Shown here: positions 19,319 to 28,588 of the stretch, one piece after another
Layout: the number at the start of each line of letters is the position of its first letter
How positions within the stretch are numbered: the stretch's first letter is position 1
Assembly (NCBI RefSeq): GCF_013112225.1
Contig: NZ_JABFHI010000002.1
Span: 620,001-684,000, forward strand
Direction: 5' to 3'
Length of the DNA stretch: 64,000 bases
Source of the DNA: Vreelandella azerica
GTDB lineage: Bacteria > Pseudomonadota > Gammaproteobacteria > Pseudomonadales > Halomonadaceae
Position numbers and translations under genes: made by a program
The notes under the pieces: model-generated
Told to the model about the DNA's origin: nothing
What the model saw: the letters and a program-made list of their open reading frames with translations, nothing else
The model's database searches: none

Positions 19319-20540
19319 GTGATTTCCATCAGAACGGTATCATCACTGATTTTCACAACCTGACCCATCGCTCCGTTGAAGCCCTGGAAGCGGATCTGGT
19401 GCGGTTTTCCCGGCGCCGCCCGATGAGCCTGATCCTGCCATCGCTGTATTCAGAGCTGGAAGGCCCCGCACTTGCGCATATTGTCGAGGAAATTGCCAAG
19501 GTGCCTTATCTGGCAGAAGTGGTGATCGGGCTGGATCAGGCCGACCGTGAGCAGTTTCAGCATGCCCGCGAATTTTTCTCACGTTTGCCTCAGCGTCACC
19601 GTATTCTATGGAACGATGGGCCGCGCCTGAAAGCCCTGGATAGCGAGCTGGAAGCCCAGGGTTTATCGCCCCAACAGCCGGGCAAGGGGCGTAACGTCTG
19701 GTTCTGCGCTGGCTTTGTGCAGGCCTCGGGGCGCAGCGCTGTGGTGGGGCTGCACGACTGCGATATTCTCACCTATGACCGCAGCCTGCTGGCGCGGTTG
19801 TTCTACCCGGTGGCGCATCCGCATTTCAACTACGAATTCTGCAAGGGTTATTACCCGCGCATCGCTGAAGGCAAGCTTAATGGGCGGGTCTCCCGGCTGA
19901 TGGTGACGCCGCTGCTGCGCGCGCTCAAGCAGATTCATGGCCCCTTGCCCTACCTGAATTACCTGGACAGCTATCGCTACGCGCTGTCAGGGGAGTTTTC
20001 GATGCGCACCGAGGTGCTGGAGGCATCCGCATACCCGCAGACTGGGGGCTTGAGATTGGGGTGCTGTCCGAAGTGCATCGTAATTATTCCACCAAACGGC
20101 TGTGCCAGGTGGATCTGGCCGACGCCTATGATCACAAGCATCAGCCGGTATCCGAAGAAAATGCCGCCGCAGGGCTTAATCGGATGAGCCTGGATATAGC
20201 CAAGGCGCTGTATCGCAAGCTGGCGACCCAGGGTGTGACCTTCAGCGCTGAGGGCTTTCGTACCTTGAAGGCGACTTACTATCGTCTGGCGCTGGATCTG
20301 ATTGAAGCCTACGACCACGATGCGGTGATGAACGGCCTGAGCCTGGACCGTCACGCCGAAGAGCGCGCGGTGGAGCTGTTTGCTGCCAACCTGCTGGAAG
20401 CTGGTAATGCCTTTCTGGATAACCCCGGCGAGCGGCCCTTTATCCCTAGCTGGAACCGAGTACGTGCTGCCATCCCTGATCTGGCAACACGTATGTATGC
20501 GGCGGTAGAGGCAGATAACGACAGATCCCAGACGCCCTAG
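19315..20540 (+). CDS. gpgS: Glucosyl-3-phosphoglycerate synthase GpgS, one frameshift
   Basis: GT81-type glycosyltransferase expected to transfer glucose from a nucleotide sugar to 3-phosphoglycerate, the first step to glucosylglycerate. The joined protein is about 409 residues. Visible are LILPSLYSEL near the N-terminus, the DxD-like metal site GLHDCDILTYD, and NYEFCKGYYPRI. The frame breaks where GGG is read as GG at 20022-20023; restored, the region reads EVLEGIRIPADWGLEIGVL, a hallmark of the family. It is co-translated with the phosphatase upstream. Confidence 0.88.
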
Positions 20541-20552
20541 CGGCCTGGGCGG

Positions 20553-22330
20553 TCAACCACCTTGCGTCATCAACCACAGTACGCCGTAGGGGGCCAGCGT
20601 GGTCTGTGTCTTTGGCCATGTCTCCTCGGTGAGAATATCCTGCCAGTGACAGTCAGCCAGTGTGTGTTCGAGAGCGTCAAGCGGCTGGGGCGTATCAGTG
20701 ACGTTATGAATGGCTAGCAGGCAGCGGCTATCCTGCAAAGGGCCGCGCTCAAAGGCCAATAGGGTCGAAGGTGTTTCCAGTACCCGCTGTCCGGCATCCG
20801 GGTGAAAGCAAGGCTCATTGCGGCGCACGGCCAGTAGCTGCTTCAGGGCAGCGAAGGTATCGTGAGTCGTCGTGCTGGTAGTTGCCAGCAAGCGCTCTAG
20901 CTCCTCGCGCTGCCAGCGGCGCCGGTTGATCGAGCGCAGGCGGCCGCTGCGTTCCACGCCTTCCAGGTCATTCAGGGTGCCGGTCAGGGTATGGATATAC
21001 ATGGCTGGAATGCCCTGCAAGCCTAGCATCAGCTGCTGGCCACACAGAAAGCGCGGCACCTGCCAATGATCAGGCCCCCGGCGCGTGCCCTTCATGGCAT
21101 CAAACCAGGTGATATTGATTTCGTAAGGGCTGTCGCTACCGTCTGGCTGTCGGCGCATGCTGACAAAACCGCCAAAACGGTGCATCAGTTCGGTCAGTGC
21201 TTCCACCTCATAGGGTTCCAGCCAGCCTTCCAGCGGACGCACGCCGATACCGTCATGGCTGGCGGTGAAGTTGAGGAAACTACAGCCGGGGGCAGTTCGG
21301 GCAGGCTTTTCAGCCAGCTGGCCAGGGTGCCCGCCTCGCCGCTGGTCAGGCTATGCAGCAGCAGCGGGGGCAGCGGGAACTGATAGACCAGATGGGCTTC
21401 ATCCGGCGGCGTATCAGGGGTGACCCTTTCCAGGCCGAAATAGCTGATATTCTCGCTGTGGGGCACATTGGTTTCGGTCAGCAGCAGGGTGCCGGGGGCG
21501 ACATGGTCAACCACCGCCCGCAGCAGGCGCACGACTTCATGGGTTTCTGGCAGGTGAATGCAGTCAGTGCCGACCTTTTTCCACAGATAGGCAATCGCAT
21601 CCAGGCGGATGATTCGTGCGCCCTGCTGCAGGTAGAACAGCAGGATGCCGATAAACTCGAGCAGTACGTCCGGGTTTTCAAAGTTGAGATCAATCTGGTC
21701 ATCCGAGAAGGTTGCCCACAGATAGCGGGTGCCCCGTCGGGTGGCTATCGGCACCAGCAGCGGGGAGCTGCGCGGCCGCACCACGGCGGAAAGATCCGTT
21801 TCCGGGTCCATCTCATGAAAGTAGTCGCGCCCAGGCTGGCTGCCAGTCAGATAGTCGACAAACCAGAGTGATTCCCGTGATACATGGTTCAGCACCAGAT
21901 CCACGGCCAGGTCGCCGTATTGGGCCAGTTCACGCACCTGTGGCCAGTCGCCTAAGGCCGGGTCGACCTCGCGGTAATGGATCACCGAGAAACCGTCGTC
22001 GCTACTCCATGGGAAAAAAGGCAACAGATGCACACCGCTGAACGTTTCCGTCAGGTGCTGGTCAAGAAAGGTTTTAAGTACCGCCAGTGGCGGGGTGTCA
22101 GCATCGTCTTGCAGGCTACTGCCATAGCTGATCAGCCATTGATCTTTTTCGCTCCATAAGTGGGCATCGGTCTGTGCAGGAAAGCTGGGCGCCTGATGCT
22201 CAAGCAGGGTGTGCAGGCGGCGCAATACCTCATCGGCACGCGGGCCATAGAGTGCTTTCAGGTGAGTGTCTGCCCGCTGATCAAAGGCAGCGTCATCAAG
22301 AGGGGTAATACGCGATGGAGTAAAAGGCAT
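20553..22330 (-). CDS. GH13_18 phosphorylase (sucrose or glucosylglycerate phosphorylase type), one frameshift
   Basis: Glycoside hydrolase 13 subfamily 18 enzymes cleave a glucoside with phosphate to give glucose 1-phosphate. The protein is about 592 residues after repair of a C6-to-C5 loss at 21288-21292, which restores LPPGCSFLNFTASHDGIG. Catalytic positions are visible: nucleophile Asp in IRLDAIAYLWKK, acid/base Glu in LLTETNVPHSE, and the third Asp in SHDGIG. Because it converges on gpgS (12 bp apart), glucosylglycerate is a more likely substrate than sucrose; that is inference. It lies 98 bp downstream of a CDP-alcohol transferase on the same strand. Confidence 0.85.
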
Positions 22331-22428
22331 CAGATAGCTCCCGCAGAGTCATTATCTGTTATGAATCGTCTTCCGATCTTCTGAGAATAAACGTTACTCA
22401 TGACTCATGCAGGGAGCGTGCCAACCGC

Positions 22429-23166
22429 CTAGCGACGCCTTGGGCCATACTGTCGATACAACCAGAGGGTATCCACGCCGAACGAATACACCAGTACGAC
22501 CAGGGCACTAAGCGCCAGCAGTAGCGCCGCCAGTCCGGATGCCCAGGGCGTCAAGGCCAGCAGCAGGGCGGCAATCTGCCAGACGCATACCGCCTTGCGG
22601 CGCAGGCTGTCATACAAGGCTTCCTGCAACCAGGGGTAACGCGTGCCAGCCGCCACAAAAGCGTAGCGCATGGCGCCGATCAGCAGCACCCAAGGGCCTG
22701 TTGGGGTCTTCAACATGACGCCAACGCACAGCAGCAGAATCAGCAGGGCATCCAGCTCCATATCAAAACGCGCCCCAAAGGCGGTCTGCGATCCGGTGCG
22801 CCGGGCCACCCAGCCGTCCACGCCATCCAGTAGCAGGGCGATCAGAGCGACCCCCAGCCACTGCCAGTGGCCGAGCGGCGACAGGGGCATCCAGACACCT
22901 GCAGCGACAATGGCGACCAATACCGCCCGCAGTAGCGTGACCCGATTGGCCCAGCCCAAGGGGCCGCCTGACCAGAACGCCATGACCAGCCCCGCGATCA
23001 GGGTATAGAGGCCAAAAGCCAGCCCCCAGGCGAGCAGGGAGCTGAGCAGCTGAGGCAGGCTAGCGCCTAGCACTACCAGCATTAGTGCACCAAGAGAGAT
23101 TTCCGATAAGGTAAACAGCGCAGCGGTGTAGCTGCCTGTCCGCTGGGCCTTGCGATAGATGGTCAT
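22429..23166 (-). CDS. CDP-alcohol phosphatidyltransferase family membrane protein
   Basis: Integral membrane enzyme of 245 residues that joins a CDP-activated lipid or alcohol to an alcohol acceptor. The diagnostic motif D-x2-D-G-x2-A-R-x8-G-x3-D-x3-D is complete (DGVDGWVARRTG, then FGARFDMELD) at about residues 120-145. At least six hydrophobic helices are present. It is divergent from the MDR-PTPS-glycosyltransferase operon across a 167-bp spacer, so shared regulation is likely. The acceptor is unknown; a role in making a lipid-linked product of the adjacent cluster is inference. Confidence 0.88.
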   Translation of the reverse strand: MTIYRKAQRTGSYTAALFTLSEISLGALMLVVLGASLPQLLSSLLAWGLAFGLYTLIAGLVMAFWSGGPLGWANRVTLLRAVLVAIVAAGVWMPLSPLGHWQWLGVALIALLLDGVDGWVARRTGSQTAFGARFDMELDALLILLLCVGVMLKTPTGPWVLLIGAMRYAFVAAGTRYPWLQEALYDSLRRKAVCVWQIAALLLALTPWASGLAALLLALSALVVLVYSFGVDTLWLYRQYGPRRR

Positions 23167-23333
23167 AAAACCTCCCTGGATTCTGGGGCACGCATTATTA
23201 GCACAGAAAAGTTGTCAAAAGTTCAAAGTGGTGCAAAGCTAGCAGTATGTAACATTCTTGTAGAAGAAGTTGTGGCTGTCGAGTGTTAGTGTTTATTCAT
23301 GCCAGTTACTCACATTAGCGATTCAACCCAGGG

Positions 23334-24339
23334 ATGATGTCTATGTCTCACCAAAGGGCCACATTTCAAAGGGCTACCTCATTTTGGCTGACTCGGCCAG
23401 GTGTTGCCGAACTGCGTGAAGAAAGCCTGCCACCCATGGCCGCTGATGACGCCTCCTGCGTTGAGGTGCAAACCTTGTACAGCGCTATCAGCCGTGGCAC
23501 TGAGGCATTGGTGTTTCACGGGCGGGTGCCTGAATCGGAACATCAGCGCATGCGCGCGCCTTTTCAGCAGGGTGAATTTCCCGCCCCGGTCAAATATGGC
23601 TATAGCAGTGTAGGCAAGGTGATCAAGGGCCCTGAAGACTTGATCGATCAGACGGTATTCTGCCTGTTTCCCCATCAGGATCGTTATCAGGTGCCGATCA
23701 GTGCGGTGCAGCCGGTGCCGACGGCAACGCCTGCCAGCCGCGCCGTACTGGCGGCCAATATGGAAACGGCGATCAATGGCGTCTGGGATGCCAGCCCGCT
23801 GCCGGGGAACGCATCACTATTATAGGCGCAGGTGTGGTCGGTGCCCTGGTGGCCTACTTGTGCCAGCGGATTATTGGCACTGAGATACAGCTGATTGATA
23901 TCAACCCTGCCCGCCAAGTCCTGGCGGATGCCTTGGGCGTAAGTTTCTGTACGCCAGAGCAGGCGGCTGAGGATCAGGATCTGGTGATTCATGCCAGCGG
24001 CCACGCCGATGGGCTTGCCACGGCGCTGAGGTTAGCGGGCATGGAAGGGCGGATTATCGAAATGAGCTGGTTCGGTAACGGCAATGTCAGCGTACCTCTG
24101 GGGGCGCTTTTCATTCGCGGCGTCTGACACTCCGGGCCAGCCAGGTCGGGCAGTTGCCACCCCATCAGCAGCCGCGCTGGGATTACGCCCGCCGCCTGCA
24201 ACTCGCCCTGCGCCTGTTGGAAGACCCACGGCTGGATGCCTTGATCAGCGGTGAAACCCTCTTTGCCAAACTGCCTGAAGAAGCCCCCGGTCTGTTGGCT
24301 GCGGGTAGCCCGGTGCTTTGCCAGCGTATCGTTTATTAA
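23334..24339 (+). CDS. MDR-superfamily zinc-type dehydrogenase, two frameshifts
   Basis: Predicted NAD(P)-dependent oxidoreductase of about 335 residues. The N-terminal GroES-like domain has [16 protein letters not shown] where typical alcohol dehydrogenases have the Cys zinc ligand, so catalytic zinc binding is doubtful. The Rossmann motif [12 protein letters not shown] appears only after restoring one G at 23804-23807; a second loss at about 24112 (CC read as C) is needed to read [17 protein letters not shown]. The layout is similar to BchC-like dehydrogenases. The first ATG is 23334; 23343 is an alternative. It starts the operon with the PTPS-like gene 21 bp downstream. Confidence 0.8.
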
Positions 24340-24359
24340 TTGAATGAAAAGGAGCTTTT

Positions 24360-24758
24360 ATGTACCGCCTGAGTGTGCGTGACCATTTGATGATTGCCCA
24401 TAGTTTCAAGGGTGAGGTGTTTGGCCCGGCCCAGAACATGCATGGTGCCACCTATGTGGTGGACGTGGCCTTTCAGCGCTCAGCGCTGGATAGCGACAAC
24501 CTGGTGATTGATATCGGCCTGGCCAGCGATGCCCTGAAAGCCATTTTGGCCAAGTACAACTATTGCAACCTGGATGAAGTGGAGGAGTTTGCTGGCCAGA
24601 ACACCACCACCGAGTTTATGGCCAAGGTGATATTCGAGCGCCTGGCGGAGGCTATCAAGGCCGGCACCCTGGGAGAAACCGCCAAAGGCATTGAGCGCAT
24701 TGAGGTCAAACTGAACGAATCACATATCGCCTGGGCCAGCTTCGAGGGGGCGCTGTGA
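24360..24758 (+). CDS. Divergent PTPS/QueD-fold protein lacking key active-site residues
   Basis: The 132-residue protein has the 6-pyruvoyltetrahydropterin synthase fold signature: MIAHSFKG holds one expected zinc His and QNMHGATY another. The third His of the usual HGH is Ala, the catalytic Cys before it is absent (FGPAQN), and the conserved Asp-His pair is replaced by NYCNLD. The C-terminal Glu (VKLNESHIAWAS) remains, as does the NTTTE pterin-anchor-like segment. It therefore may bind a pterin-like ligand without the standard reaction. AAGGAG precedes the ATG. It overlaps the glycosyltransferase gene by 4 bp, implying a joint pathway. Confidence 0.8.
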   Translation: MYRLSVRDHLMIAHSFKGEVFGPAQNMHGATYVVDVAFQRSALDSDNLVIDIGLASDALKAILAKYNYCNLDEVEEFAGQNTTTEFMAKVIFERLAEAIKAGTLGETAKGIERIEVKLNESHIAWASFEGAL

Positions 24759-26690
24759 GCCATTGTTTGACGCTGATGGTGGCGGGGTCGCCGGACCAGC
24801 GCACCGGGGGGGTATCTGTACGACGCCCAGATAGTCGCCGAGTTGCGTAAGCAGGGCTGGGATATCGAAGTGATAGGCCTTGATGGGCGCTTTCCCGATG
24901 CCGGCGAAGTGGCGCAGCAGGCACTGGACACCGCCTTGAGTCAGCTGCCAGAGAGCCATCCGGTAATTATTGATGGCCTGGCTATGGGTGGCCTGCCTGA
25001 GGTCATTAAACGTCATCAGTCACGGCTTTCGATCACCGCCCTGGTGCATCATCCGCTGGGCGATGAGCGAGGGCTGAGTGGTAATGAGCAGGCGCGCTTT
25101 CACCGCCTGGAGCTTGAAGGGCTGGCAGCTGTCAGGCAGATAATTGTTACCAGTGCCTTTACCCAGCGCCGCTTGAAGGCCCTGGCAGCAGACTCTCAGG
25201 TATCCTTGCCTGCCATCAGCGTGGTAGAGCCAGGCGTGACGCCTGTTGCAGAACCCGGTGTCGCTAGACGCTCCAAGGCGTCTTCAACCTTGACGCTTTT
25301 GTGTGTAGCGACCCTGACGCCGCGCAAAGGCCAGGATCTGTTGGTAGAGGCGCTAAGCCGCCTCACGCATCTGGATTGGCAGTGCGACTGCTACGGCAGC
25401 CTGAGCCGCGATCCGGCCTTTGCTGATAGGGTGGCTGCCCTGGTCGATCAGCATGGCCTGAGCGAGCGTTTCCTGCTGCCCGGTGAGTGCGATCAGGCCC
25501 AGCTGGAAGCGGCGTATCAAAACGCCGATGTGCTGGTGCTGCCCTCCTGGTATGAAGGCTACGGCATGGTGGTCAGCGAGGCACTTGCCCACGGCCTGCC
25601 GGTGATTACCACCACCGGCGGCGCCCTGGCGGATACTTTGCCCGAAGGCGCGGGCACTGCGGTGCCACCGGGTGATGTTGCGGCACTTAGCGCTGCCATC
25701 GAACGTTTTCTCGAAAAACCCGCCTTACGTGAATCTTTGACCCAAGGTGCCGACGCAGCCCGCCAACAGCTGGCCAGCTGGCAGGACGCCGCCCAGGCAT
25801 TTGCCACCGCCCTGGCCATGCCAGCCGGTAGCCGTTTTGAAGCCGATTGGCTGGCCCTGCGTGAGCCGCTGGATGTGGAGGCGCGCAGCCAGCGGCTGGC
25901 AGGCTTTGCCGCTGACTGGCTCAAAGCCGCTACCCAGACGCCGCGGCTGGTAGATCTTGGCTGTGGTCGCGGCAGTAACCTGTGCTTTCTGGCCAGGCGC
26001 TGGCCGGGGCCGCAGCATTGGCTTCTGGTGGATCATGACCCCCAGTTGCTTAGCCAGGCCCGTCAGCGGGGTGGCATGCTACGCGATGCCAGCGGGCAGC
26101 CGGTTACGCTGCAGACAGCCTGCTTCTCGCTGAGTGAGCTGACCGCACGCTGGCCCAAAGAGGCGCACCTGATTGCTGCATCCGCATTGATTGACCTGGT
26201 CTCCAAGGAATGGATCGAACAGCTGGTTGAAGGCTGCGCCAGCCATCATCAGGCGCTGCTGGTGGCGTTGAGCGTGACCGGTGACTGGCACCTGACCGAT
26301 GCTGCAGGTAACCGTTGCCAGCAGCCGGAAGACGACGCCATGCTTGAACGCTTTGTGGCTCATCAGCAGCGCGATAAAGGCCTGGGTGCGGCCTTGGGTG
26401 GGCATGCCCACGGCGTCTTGGTTGCCTGCTTGCAGGCAGCCGGTTTTGCGGTGGAAGAAGCCAGTACCCCTTGGCAGCTAGAGGCTGGCAATCAGGCCCA
26501 TCGTGCGCTGCTGACTCAGCTGATTCAAGGCTGGGCCGAGGCCGCTCGGGAACAGTCACCCGATGCTGGCGCACAGATTGATGATTGGTGCGCGCAGCGT
26601 CTGCAAGCCGTTGAGGCAGGGCAGCTTGGTGCCCGTGTGGCGCATCGGGATCTGTTTGCAACGCCGCCACTAGCAGGTGTCAACGCATGA
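24755..26690 (+). CDS. GT4 glycosyltransferase fused to class I SAM methyltransferase, one frameshift
   Basis: About 645 residues. The GTG at 24755 overlaps the previous stop. An extra G (7 read, 6 expected at 24806-24812) breaks the frame; corrected it reads DQRTGGYLYDAQIVAEL. The glycosyltransferase half shows VATLTPRKGQDLL, the nucleotide-sugar segment VLPSWYEGYGMVVSEAL, and GLPVITTTGGAL. The methyltransferase half, from about residue 400, has the SAM motif LVDLGCGRGSNLCFLA and LLVDHDPQLL. Fusion implies sequential glycosyl and methyl transfer on one product. Substrates are unknown. It overlaps the next gene by 4 bp. Confidence 0.85.
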
Positions 26691-27626
26691 TCCGCCGTCC
26701 AGCCATGCTGCGTATTGCCGTCAGCGCCATCGTGCTGCTGGGAGTAGTGCTATGGCTGGACCCACTGGCAGTGGCCAGTGAGGTGCAAGGTTTTTCGCTG
26801 CCCTGGCTGGCACTAGGGCTAGCCATCAGCGTGATACAGATGATGCTGTGTGCCTGGCGCTGGCGGCTGACCGCCGGTTTGATTGGTGTGCCGCTGAGAT
26901 TTCGCTACGCTCTGGGGGAATATTACTTGGCCCAGTTCATTAACCAGATATTGCCGGGGGTGTGTTAGGCGATGCCGGACGTGCCCTGCGCCATGCCCAC
27001 CAGACCCCTGCCGCCAAGGGCAGCGCCTGGCGAGCGGTGATTATTGAACGCGCCTCCGGGCAAATGGCCGTGGCCTTGCTCACCGCGCTGGCGCTGATCA
27101 GTTCGCCGCTATGGCATCAAACGCTTGGCGCCAACGGGTACCTGCTGCTGGCCACCGCGCTGCTGGTGGCCGGGGCGGGGCTTTGGGCGGCGTTGAGGTT
27201 TACCTCTCTTATTTACCAGCGCTTTCCAAAGATGGCCCGCTGGCTGAGCTGGGTCACGCCCCTCAAGCAGGATATTCAGCGTGGCTTACTCCAGCGGCGC
27301 ATCTGGGGCTGGCAGCTGGGAACCTCATTGCTAGTGGTGTTCAGCTACGCCCTGGTGATGCTGTGTGCGGCGCGCGCCATTGGGGTAAGCCTGCCCGCCA
27401 GCCAACTGCTGGCCCTGGCCCCGGCCTTGCTGCTGGCCATGCTGGTGCCTTTCACGGTAGCAGGCTGGGGCGTGCGTGAAGGCACCGCCGCCAGCGTCTG
27501 GGTCTGGGTAGGCCTGGCGCCCAGCCAGGGCGTGGCGGTGTCGCTGGCCTATGGGTTGATGGTGCTGCTGGCGGCCTTGCCAGGGCTGTTGGTGGCCTTT
27601 AAACGCCGTGGCCAGGCGGCTCCTGA
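26687..27626 (+). CDS. UPF0104/LPG-synthase-type integral membrane protein, frameshifted, end uncertain
   Basis: Multi-spanning membrane protein related to the lysylphosphatidylglycerol synthase transmembrane region. Blocks seen are QFINQILPGGVLGDAGRA (after restoring one G at 26956-26960) and PFTVAGWGVREGTAA. The uncorrected frame runs on to 28578 through the antisense of the RibD-type gene, which is implausible. A stop one frame over at 27624-27626 lies inside the shared hairpin and gives a normal length of about 313 residues; this requires another unlocated single-base loss. Such proteins often accompany lipid glycosylation or flipping, so it may move the product of the upstream enzymes. 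Confidence 0.65.
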
Positions 27627-27638
27627 TGATTCAGGAGC
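27619..27638. terminator. Bidirectional hairpin containing both convergent stop codons
   Basis: A perfect 8-bp stem (GCTCCTGA with TCAGGAGC) around a TGAT loop. The minus-strand TGA at 27631-27633 ends the RibD-type gene, and the mirror TGA at 27624-27626 probably ends the membrane-protein gene. There is no marked T-run. Confidence 0.5.
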
Positions 27639-28476
27639 GGCGCAGGTCAAGGTCGAAAAGGGTGTCTTCGCCGAGCCGAAAACGCCTTGCCGTGGGGCGC
27701 AGAGCCGTCTCCAGAGTATCGATGGGCGGCAGCACAAGCCCTGGACGACCGGAGCCAATCAGCAATGGCGCCACCAGCAGATGCAGGTGGTTAACACAGC
27801 CCGCGTCGATAAATTGCGACACAGTAATACCACCGCCTTCGACCAGAACGCGCCGATAACCCAGGCTGGCCAAGGCCTCAATTACCGCCTGGGGCGCAAA
27901 CTGCCCCTTGGTATTGATGGCAAGCGTTTGGCGGCTGACGTGAGCCGCTGGGGCGGGCCGTTCCACGTCAGGGCCGATCAGATGCAAGGTGGCGGCACTG
28001 GCATCGCTCATCAGAGCGAGGTCTTCAGGCACACGCCCGCGGGGGTCAAGCACTACACGCAGTGGGTGCTGACCGCTGACGTGCCGCACAGTAAGCTGTG
28101 GGTTGTCCGCGCAGGCGGTGCCGGCGCCGACGACTACCGCATCACACATGGCCCGCAAACGGTGCAGATGTACCAGGCTTTCGTGGCCATTAATGTAATG
28201 GGAATGTCCGCTTTCGGTGGCAATGCGCCCATCCATGCTTTGCCCAAGCTGGGCAACTACCCAGGGCGTTGTGGCCACCAGCGGCATCCAGCAGTCGAGC
28301 AGTTCGCTGGCTTCCGGCGTTACCGGGCGGGTGCTGTGCCAGCGGCCATCCGCACTGACCGACAGCGGCCCTTGGGCAACCTTCGTGCCGTGGCGCAGTG
28401 CCAGCAACCATTCCCAGGCCCTGCTCGGTTCCAACGGCTCCTGATGAGCCGGTACCCCTTGATCTTCAGCAGGCAT
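27631..28476 (-). CDS. RibD C-terminal-type (DHFR-fold) reductase without deaminase domain
   Basis: The 281-residue protein has about 70 N-terminal residues of unknown type followed by a RibD_C reductase domain: QLGQSMDGRIAT, HRLRAMCDAVVVGAGTACADNPQLTVR, VLVEGGG and LLVAPLLIGSG are all family blocks. The enzyme would reduce a ribosylamino-pyrimidine, as in riboflavin synthesis, or a related pterin precursor. The RibD deaminase domain is absent. GAGGAG precedes the ATG. It is divergent from the GTP cyclohydrolase II paralogue, whose product is the precursor of RibD substrates, so the two probably act in sequence (inference). Confidence 0.82.
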   Translation of the reverse strand: MPAEDQGVPAHQEPLEPSRAWEWLLALRHGTKVAQGPLSVSADGRWHSTRPVTPEASELLDCWMPLVATTPWVVAQLGQSMDGRIATESGHSHYINGHESLVHLHRLRAMCDAVVVGAGTACADNPQLTVRHVSGQHPLRVVLDPRGRVPEDLALMSDASAATLHLIGPDVERPAPAAHVSRQTLAINTKGQFAPQAVIEALASLGYRRVLVEGGGITVSQFIDAGCVNHLHLLVAPLLIGSGRPGLVLPPIDTLETALRPTARRFRLGEDTLFDLDLRRS

Positions 28477-28588
28477 AGCGCCTCCTCGCAGCTTCAGTTA
28501 CCTCATCATGCGGCGCTGCCGAAACCCATGCAAGTATCGCCTATCCCCTGTGCCATATATTCTCTGTGCCATAAGTGAGGAAGTCATT

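Noticed and set aside
20553..22330. Sucrose phosphorylase as sole identity
   Set aside because: Active-site residues fit the whole GH13_18 group, and the gpgS neighbour makes glucosylglycerate an equally good or better substrate.
24755..24842. Start of the glycosyltransferase at 24843
   Set aside because: The region before it codes for a matching N-terminus once one G of a seven-G run is removed, and GTG 24755 overlaps the preceding stop.
26962..28578. Long plus-strand frame of 538 residues running through the RibD-type gene
   Set aside because: Only the first about 220 residues look like a membrane protein; the rest is the complement of a well-conserved reductase and is probably a read-through after a missed base.
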